Shown here: positions 56,986-64,000 of the stretch, one piece after another
How the letters are laid out: every line of letters begins with the position of its first letter
Numbering within the stretch: position 1 is the first letter of the stretch
NCBI GenBank assembly: GCA_038363925.1
Contig: JAQQWL010000011.1
Coordinates: forward strand, 8,742,001 to 8,806,000
DNA from: Apiospora phragmitis
Taxonomy: Eukaryota; Ascomycota; Sordariomycetes; Amphisphaeriales; Apiosporaceae
DNA length: 64,000 nt
Direction: 5' to 3'
Notes under the pieces: generated by a model
Told to the model about the DNA's origin: nothing
Databases searched by the model: none
What the model saw: only the letters and a program-made list of their open reading frames with translations
Made by a program: the position numbers and the translations under genes

Positions 56986-59187
56986 ATGGACTGTTCATCA
57001 ATAGCTATGGTACGGAACCCGTCGGGTCTATCGTGGACAGACAGCCAGAGCTCAACCTCAGAAGACAACTCTTCCATGTTGCTGCAATCATCATCCCTCT
57101 GGTCGCCGAATGCCGCCACGACGACACGAATAGACACCGGACAGCTCTCACCCATCAGCACGGAGCTGGACATGCCCTTGGCTGATACGACACATTGTGG
57201 TCTGCCCAACATGGTTCACTCAGCAACTTCCTCCTGTACGAATGATTCATGGGGTACAGGCTACAGTGAGGGGCCGGAACAAGGTGATGCCGGGGACGAC
57301 GTGCATTGGGAACAGGATTCCGACGATGTGCTGACGGTCCCCAAGATGGAACCCGTCGAGGACGACGATTTCCACATGGACGACCTCAAGGAAGCACCAC
57401 GGACACCAAGGCCCTCTTCCAGTGCGACGACAACAGTAGCTAAGGCTAAGAGGCCCAGAGGGCGGCCAAGAAAGCACCCGTTGACCCCTCAGGTTTCGGC
57501 AAATAAGATTGCCAAGGGCAGGTCAAAGACAGGTTGCATAACGTGTCGAAAGAGGAAGAAGAAGTGCGATGAGGCGAAGCCTAGATGTAAGCGTGTCGAA
57601 TCATGTCAATGATTGAATGCTGGCTAACTCCTGGAAGGTATGAACTGCGAGAAGAACGCTGTCGTGTGCGAGGGCTATAACGAGAAGACGATTTGGAAGA
57701 GCGGAAGAGAGAAGGCGGAAGAAGGTACGTTCATCCCCTGGCACTTGACCAAATTAATCCAATCCCTCTCTAATACCCGCGATACAGAGCGTCGGAAGAG
57801 TCTCCCTCTCATCACTCTACAGCCAATCTTCAAGGGAGTGGAGACGCCCGAGGACATGATATTCCTCCATCACTACATTAATCACCTCAGCGGCGTCCTG
57901 ACTGTCGAGAGTCAACACAAGAACGCCTTCAAGGACATGCTACTCCAGATGGCTGTTGAACATCGCGGTCTGATGCATTCTATCCTGTCCTTGGCAAGCG
58001 AGCACATCGACTACGAGACACCATATGGGGCCAAGATCCTCGAGTCAAACGAGAGGGTTACCAAGGCCAGTCTCCAATCAAGGTCTGAGTTCCACCATAA
58101 CGAAGCCATGCACACATTCTATGAGGATATAGGCCGGGAGCAGAGCAGGAAAGCGAATGACGGGACTGTGAACTTGTCGGTTCGGTACGGCCAGATGCTA
58201 TGCCTATTGCTCAAGTCCATCGCCAATGGTAGCCACAACGGCGAGCATCGCCTACATCTCCAGGCCTACAAGAACCTCATCCAAGCCTCGCCTCCCGATG
58301 ACTCGGCTTTTCTGATTTTCATCACCGAGTTCTTCCAGTTCTACGTTTTTGCCGACGAGTTGATTCGCTACCCGCAGGTACAGGTGCCACGCCTGGCCCT
58401 GGAGACTTGGGAACCGTGGATGACGATTGAGCCCGCTCGACTGATTGGCGTTTCCGATGGTCTTTTCAAATATCTTACTCAAATCACCACCATTCGCAAC
58501 ACGATTCGGACCAATATCCTGGCTCGGATCGACCCCGTGGTCGATTACACGTCGCTCTACCGTGCGGCCGAGATCGACGCGGCCATTCGGGACTGGACTC
58601 CACACTGGCCCCCTGGCGACAGCCGCGAACGCGTGGGACTGCTGTACAAGCAGATGATGTGGGTCTACCTTTTCAGGACCATCTACCCCCCATCGTCATC
58701 AACGCCGCTGTCGGTCATGGTAGGCCAATCATTTGGAGCTACCACCTGCTCGGGAAACTCGCCGCCTCTATCTCCTACGTCGCCTGTGCACCCCGACCCT
58801 CCCAATGCCGGCAAAGCGGCATCATTGTCACACCGAGCGGACTCTCCGCAGCCAATTCGATACCCGCCTCATCATGATAGCCGTATTACTGTTGCGGTGG
58901 ACGAGTCCCTGGCCATTCTAGAGTCTTTCAAGCCCAGCGATCCTGTCCAGACACTGCTTTTGATACCTTGCCTCATTATTGGCTGTGCCAGCTTCGCGCC
59001 ATCCCAGCGATCCAAGGTCCAGGACGCTGTGCGGGCTGTGCGGGGTTATACCGGCCTGCGCAATTGCGATCTGCTTCTGGAGGTATTGGCCATGGTCTGG
59101 CAACTCATGGACCAGGGCGAATGGGCTCAGGTCTGGGATTGGCAAGGTGTCGCCCAGTCCATGGGCCTTGACTTTGCTTGCGCGTAA
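56986..59187 (+). CDS. Zn2Cys6 transcription factor with AT-hook
   Basis: The product is a fungal-specific nuclear DNA-binding regulator; its target genes are unknown. Exons are 56986-57586, 57638-57724 and 57788-59187, giving 695 residues. The first intron (51 bp) splits the zinc cluster; splicing gives GCITCRKRKKKCDEAKPRC followed by MNCEKNAVVC, with Cys at residues 184, 187, 194, 201, 204 and 211. An AT-hook-like KRPRGRPRKHP lies at 155-165, just before the cluster. The second intron (57725-57787) is 63 bp, in frame and free of stops; GTACGT...ATACAG and the better fit of EKAEEERRKSLPLI argue for its removal. The rest is a helical fungal-TF regulatory region (VETPEDMIFLHHYINHLSG, MAVEHRGLMHSILSLASEHI), then a Ser/Pro-rich linker and C-terminal helices. 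The N-terminal 150 residues are Ser/Thr-rich and acidic. Confidence 0.9.
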
Positions 59188-60403
59188 GCGGCGCCCCATC
59201 TCATTCCTTACCTAATACTCGCTGCCAGCCAAAGCGATACCGCAAACAGCCCTCCTCGGCTGTATTGAAACAATACTCAACCACATCTCCCAACTCCTCA
59301 TTCCCGCACATGCATCTGATTTTGGATCTTCGCACACACTCAACATACACCATTGCTTATTTTCTTATACCCCCACTCATTTTGTGTACTTTTCATTTCA
59401 GCGTCCTTTGGCGGTCAGACTTCTTGCATTACTACACGGTGGCAATAGTGCTTTTGAGCGACTGGCGGCAATTGTGGGCTCATCATCTACTTGGATGGTG
59501 GGCTTCATTGATACCCTTTCAGCATGTGTTCACGCGGCGACGATTGTATGAAACGAAAGCAGTCACCGCGGCCAAGAGGGCGAGCGAGAAGAAGGACTGT
59601 TCTACATAGCGATGATATAGGCTCCGGACAGGCGGCGTTTTTGATATAGGTCGGTTCGGGCGGGGATTGGGAAGGAGACCGGGATGCACGGAACCAGTCG
59701 GCTCTTTACCCTTACTCAATTCATCGGGGATCCCATGGAGGATCGGGGCAGGCGGTATTTTCTTTCACATCATGAATTGCATCATTGCGTCCTCGGCTCT
59801 TGGCGTTAGATACAAGCACCGCCGTAGACCATCTACGGTGGGCTGGGCGGCCAATCTCCTTTTTGTTGTTCATTTTCCATCATGGCCTGTGCATTTGCAT
59901 CATCATCAATACATATTTGGTTTACTGTCTTCTCTGCTCTATTAATCTTACACTGAAGCAGGAAAGGTCTCTGTTCGGAGCGCTGATATTTGACCTTTTT
60001 TCGTTTTGGCATTTGAACCGTCTTACCCTGAGAAATGTATAATTTTAGTTGTTCATGAACACAGCGCAGATATAATAGCCAAGAGAGCACCGTCGTTTAC
60101 TTATCTTCACTGGAACCAAAAATGAGAATAAACCATCATTTCTCATTCATCTGCTCTATGTGTGGTACATGACTTGATCTCCTATTCATATCGATAATTG
60201 GGTATCCATCAGGCAACCGACCTTGACTCGATTGGCCATCAACTTCGTTCTCTCAAGTCTGTGTTCCCGTTAAAGCTATGCTATCAAGGCAGCATCTCCA
60301 CCGTAGGGGATAGTGTCCAGTACCAGCAATCCTCTCATACCAAAGCCAACATAGCGCCGTATCCAAGAACCATATCTTTTAAGCATCATCATAGACTCGT
60401 CAT
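59188..60403. other. Intergenic, between convergent genes
   Basis: No gene is supported. It holds the 3' flanks of the Zn2Cys6 gene and the minus-strand low-complexity gene. Short frames at 59178-59609 and 59667-60042 have no motif. Confidence 0.5.
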
Positions 60404-61567
60404 TCACCACCCCCTTGGGTTCGGAGTAGCACGGGCGATACTGCCCGGCTCAGTAAAGGGGTCATCATCGGAGTCGGAACCATCGTCACTTGTATGAGTC
60501 GCATGAGTGCGCCACTCGCTTAGTAGATGGACGAGTACGTCGTTGTTTCGGTTACTGATGATTGGTAGAGGAGAGTCAGTTGCGCTGCTGTTGGTCACTG
60601 ATGATGTATCTGCCTCGCTCAGGCCGCTTTTGGCAACACTCACATTATTATTGGTGCCGTTGCTTCCACTGGTTTGATCGTCTTCGCCCTGGGTGGCAGA
60701 GTCATCGCCACTGCCGGAAGCCGGCGCGGTCGATCCTGCTGCTTTCATCGTTGTTGTTGCTGCGGCCCTCTCACTCGGACCGGCCACGTCGACGACGCTA
60801 TCATCGTAGTCCTTCGTTGCGACGGACTTGCCCTTATTCTTCTTATTGGGCTCGATCTTCTTTGGCTTCTGCGGGTTCGGTAGCATTCCAGGCTTCTCGG
60901 GCTGGCCAGACTTGTTTGCCGTGACGTGCTGCTGCCGCGACGGAAGTGAGGCCAGTTCGTGCAGCATGCTAGGATCGGCGTTCAGGGCCTGGTTGCAGTG
61001 GTTGTTGTTGATATCGCGTATGTGGTATTGTTGGTGCTGGTTCCGTTGGTCCGTGTAATGTATGTGCGTTACCCGCGGCTGCGATGACGATGTCGAAGCG
61101 GACTGCGCCGAAGTGGGCGGAGATGGCTCCGTTGTACCAGCAGTCATCTTCGTCTTGCGGCCAGCTGTGCGCTGAATGGGTTCGGTTGATGTATCACGGG
61201 GGACGATGGGCCAGGGCAAGCAGAGGCAAGCAATCAAGAGCTCTTCCAGGAATGCAAGGGGCTCAGGGGCTTTATGAGGTCGAGGACGAGGAGGGTGAGT
61301 GGTTGTGGGTTTTGGTCCGCCCTGCTGCTGGTCGGCTTGCTTGTTTTTACTCTCGCCGGGCTGACGGGCCGCCCTACCTGCTTGCTTTTTGCGGTCTGGG
61401 CGGACTCGCTGTTCCTGTGGGTGGTAGTTGTGATGTATGTAGACGTGCTTGGCGCCAGAGGTGTCGATGCGGATGACTGGAGTGGATCCGGATGAAGAGG
61501 GCGAGATGATGCCCTGTGACGATGATTCCTGGGATGCGTTGCCCCTATTTATACTCTGCCCTTCCAT
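60404..61567 (-). CDS. Low-complexity hydrophilic protein, unknown function
   Basis: A single unbroken frame of 387 residues starts MEGQSINRGNASQESSSQ and ends ATPNPRGW. It is rich in Ser, Thr, Gln, Asn, Pro and Lys, with no signal peptide or membrane segment. Two His/Tyr-rich pieces (AKHVYIHHNYHPQEQR and RVTHIHYTDQRNQHQQYHI) resemble each other and may be a repeat or a split motif. A short hydrophobic piece (FLEELLIACLCLPWPIVP) lies between them and could instead be an unrecognised intron. A basic patch (KPKKIEPNKKNKGK) may be a nuclear signal. I do not recognise a family. The length without stops supports a real gene, but the compositional bias makes this less certain. Confidence 0.5.
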   Translation of the reverse strand: MEGQSINRGNASQESSSQGIISPSSSGSTPVIRIDTSGAKHVYIHHNYHPQEQRVRPDRKKQAGRAARQPGESKNKQADQQQGGPKPTTTHPPRPRPHKAPEPLAFLEELLIACLCLPWPIVPRDTSTEPIQRTAGRKTKMTAGTTEPSPPTSAQSASTSSSQPRVTHIHYTDQRNQHQQYHIRDINNNHCNQALNADPSMLHELASLPSRQQHVTANKSGQPEKPGMLPNPQKPKKIEPNKKNKGKSVATKDYDDSVVDVAGPSERAAATTTMKAAGSTAPASGSGDDSATQGEDDQTSGSNGTNNNVSVAKSGLSEADTSSVTNSSATDSPLPIISNRNNDVLVHLLSEWRTHATHTSDDGSDSDDDPFTEPGSIARATPNPRGW

Positions 61568-62051
61568 GGTTCTGCCTTCTTTCCGGATAGACCTAGGATT
61601 GTCGGGATGCTTTTGGGCTTTCTAGTGTGTTCCTTGTTGGTATAGTATATTCTTCCCTTCGTTTCTGTTGTTTTGGTTGGGGTTTCTCTCTGTGACCCAA
61701 GTTTCTAGGCAGTGCTTGGTCTTTGTTGGAAGAATCCGCGTACCTGAGGGGAGGGGTTGGGCTGACGCGGTGCGATACGCGTTTTTTGCCAGGCACTCCG
61801 ACCTGGCTGGGCGATTATCTGCTATCTTCGATTAAGCCCAGGGCAGTAGTAGAGGGTTATCGCTATCAACACATAAACAACCCTGATCATTCAAATACGA
61901 CCGACTTGATGAATCTCGGGCGCGTAAAAACTAAGGCGTTCTCCAGCTTACAACCTTGCCCGTCCCATACCCAAGCCAGTGTAGACCATCTAGTAGTGCC
62001 GGCTCCTGGATGGCGCCGGACAGTTCTGTCATACCTCTGTGTTGAGTTCCA
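61568..62051. other. Intergenic, short
   Basis: This is the upstream region of the low-complexity gene and the 3' flank of the next minus-strand gene. No gene is seen. Confidence 0.5.
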
Positions 62052-63700
62052 TTAATCCATCTTTTTGCTTGTTAGGATTCCACAACTACTCCAGAACAGT
62101 GACAGAGCCCCCAAAATGAGCGACATGGGAACTGAGGCATTCTGCAAGTCTTGAGGGAAAGACTCCATCCAACATACATAGAATACCAGAGGACCTAGAA
62201 TCATGAGGCAGTGGTAGAAAGAGACATAAGCGAACGACACATCGTGGACAATGCTAAGTCCCCATATCTCTACCGTCATGTCACGTTGGAACGAGCGGAC
62301 TCTTTTGGGTATTCGTTCGAGCTGGCGCACTCCCATTGGAGGCTGAAAACAGTCATGTGGTAGTATACGGTTGCAGCCAGTATCACAGGCGTTGAATAGC
62401 ACGTCGAACATGTGCTGCGAGATCGGCGGGTTCTTGGCGTCTGGCCCTTTGGGTCTGTACTTGTATTCATCCTGAGTGGGAAGATCGCAGTGGTGGCGGA
62501 CCATGCGCTCAAGCGTCAGCCGGTGAAACTGTGACATGTTAGCCTATCTACCGGGTGCGAGTTTCCGCCCTAGTTCAGACTACCTTGACAACTTCGCAGT
62601 AATGCGGCCGCCAAATCGAGAACCACAATCGGAACCTCCCACGATATTGCCGGTAGGAGCCCCTTAACGATTTGAAGAACTGATGATCGGTAGTCCATTC
62701 GTTAACGAGTATCTCCGCTGGATCTATGGTCTTCTTTTGTCCCTGGACCCCTAGCAATACCCAGTTGCGTTTAGGGGCATTTGGTTGAACCGAGGCAGAC
62801 ACGGGGTCGGGACCTTGCCGCGTGCTTAGAGTTGGAGGTATATTACCCTGACCTGTGCCTTGATTGCTACCGGGCTGGGCTGAAGGTTCTGCGGACGGGA
62901 TCGAGCTTGTGTTTAATGGAATCGCAGCTGGCGAGTATCTTTGCCCAGCAGAAGAGCCCGGATCCAAGGTAGTGAAAGGGGAAAAGCGACCGGATAATTT
63001 CACCCTCGTTCTGGTAGCACACTGCGGGTTTGCTTTGCCTTCGCTTGGAAGGGACAACAGCTTGTTCGCCAAGTCGCAATTCTCATCGGAGACTTCTTGC
63101 CATAAAATGGTACCACAGCTCTGTTGATTGTTAGTCCATTACTACTATAAAAAAAAGCGAAACTTACACATCGCCAAAATATCCGAGCTTCCCTTTTCTG
63201 TAACATGCGCTTTCGTGGAGCGAGGGGCCACCAGATCTATGTTCTTTGCGTCTTTTCCTCGATTCATGTCTTCATTCTATTCAATAACGAGTTGTCTTGA
63301 ATACGGGAGACCCAGACATTACTTGCTGGAATAACGGATAGGACATTGGCAATGTCGCTTGGGAGCTTGTCCATCAAGTGTTCTCTTCTGAGATCATGTT
63401 GTATCTCGTTGTCTTCTTGCGAGCCAGAGGGAATGGACGGGGCTGTCTTAGGGTCAGCAAGACGATAGAACATAGTGCGAGTCATACAAACACCATAATG
63501 TGACTGATTTAGCTGTGGGTCGGGAGCTTGAGTTGAGGGAAACGCCAATCACCTTCGTATTCAGTAGATTCGAATGCCTTGCTTTCTTCCTCTTCGTTTC
63601 TATTTCTTCCTCGCTCGGCATATATCCATTGTGTGAGGTCATTTCGTAGCACTAATAGAGCTTGCGAAGAAACCAAAAACTCCTTGAGAGCCCCTAGGGT
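62052..63700 (-). CDS. Fungal protein with C-terminal membrane helices, unknown function (5' end unresolved)
   Basis: Supported exons are about 63225-63168, 63120-62584 and 62528-62052; introns are 63167-63121 (47 bp) and 62583-62529 (55 bp). Splicing gives WWPLAPRKRM...RIFWRC-SCGTILWQEVS, then a Ser/Pro/Gly-rich linker, and SIWRPHYCEVVK-FHRLTLERM. The conserved C-terminal part reads PKGPDAKNPPISQHMF, FQPPMGVRQLERIPKR, EIWGLSIVHDVSFAYVSFYH, and two hydrophobic segments around LMILGPLVFYVCWM and MSLILGALSLFWSS. This architecture (Cys-containing WxCxCG start, linker, NPPIS block, two C-terminal helices) matches a common accessory-genome family in ascomycetes with no known function. Upstream exons probably lie in 63230-63700 (frames with SEEEIETKRKKARHSN and DKLPSDIANVLSVIP), but the joins cannot be decided. 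Confidence 0.6.
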
Positions 63701-64000
63701 CGCAGTAGGGAATAGGTCGACGCCATCCGATTAGTCTGATACCGCTTGACTCAATTGTTCGTCACTGTTATAATAAGTGTTGCCGTCACACTTGGAGCCA
63801 ACCTGACCCTCGGTTATTCGTATATCCTTAGACCATTCGATATTTTTGTTTACAGCCCCGGGAGCCTCATTTTTGACAACGGACTGGGATTCTATCCAAC
63901 TATTCAATCGAGCCGAGTTGTCCGGTAAGTGGCCCAATCCCTCTTTAGTATAATCAGGTGATACCAACTTCTCTTCCAACTCAATCGCGGTTTGGCTTGC
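63701..64000. other. Right-edge stretch
   Basis: Frames on both strands are open here but short. The minus frame (MEEKLVSPDYTKEG...) and the plus frame (LGANLTLGYSYIL, LGFYPTIQSS) overlap and only one, if either, can be coding. The window end cuts it off. Confidence 0.3.

Noticed and set aside
60562..61495. Plus-strand frames with hydrophobic stretches
   Set aside because: Complement of a Ser/Gln/Asn-rich minus-strand frame, which produces such artefacts.

Overview
This is nuclear DNA from a filamentous ascomycete (Pezizomycotina, probably a Sordariomycete). Protein genes carry short spliceosomal introns (mostly 42-120 bp, GT-AG plus two apparent GC-AG, often with a CTAAC-like branch site). 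The families are typical of filamentous fungi: Spt7, a CFEM/Pth11-type receptor, a Zn2Cys6 regulator, an acuF-type C2H2 protein and a DUF7580 protein. A tRNA-Lys(CUU) gene with a 48-nt intron sits at 13.3 kb. The exact genus cannot be read from the sequence.

Left part (0-13 kb), from left to right: a frame-broken gene of the fungal family often auto-named 'geranylgeranyl pyrophosphate synthetase' (minus); the SAGA subunit gene SPT7 (minus, three exons, complete); a VanZ-like membrane protein gene (plus); and a PLP-dependent amino-acid decarboxylase gene (plus). After the tRNA, 13.9-19.5 kb holds two divergent signalling-type genes that look decayed: a DUF7580 gene (minus) and a C2H2 zinc-finger plus pseudokinase gene (plus). 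Their nonsense codons can all be explained as C-to-T changes.

Middle part (20-45 kb): a CFEM-domain Pth11-like receptor gene, a small uncertain gene, a four-helix MARVEL-type membrane protein gene (minus), a 7.8-kb gene-free stretch, a conserved nuclear or regulatory-type protein gene, a long gap, an alpha/beta-hydrolase gene (minus), a cytochrome P450 remnant, an ERG25-type sterol C-4 methyl oxidase gene, and a GNAT acetyltransferase gene with unusually long introns.

Right part (45-64 kb): a 12-kb stretch without a clear gene, containing one nonsense-riddled coding relic and many microsatellites; then a Zn2Cys6/AT-hook regulator gene, a low-complexity protein gene (minus), and the 3' part of a gene for a C-terminally membrane-anchored fungal protein of unknown function (minus).

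The most striking overall pattern is a set of six apparent +1 insertions, all in runs of four or more identical bases, in five otherwise recognisable genes. This looks more like uncorrected homopolymer sequencing error than biology, and it must be settled before any of these genes is called a pseudogene. I see no complete transposon, CRISPR array, secondary-metabolite core gene or clear new defence system. The best candidate for unusual biology is the decayed DUF7580 / zinc-finger-pseudokinase pair.
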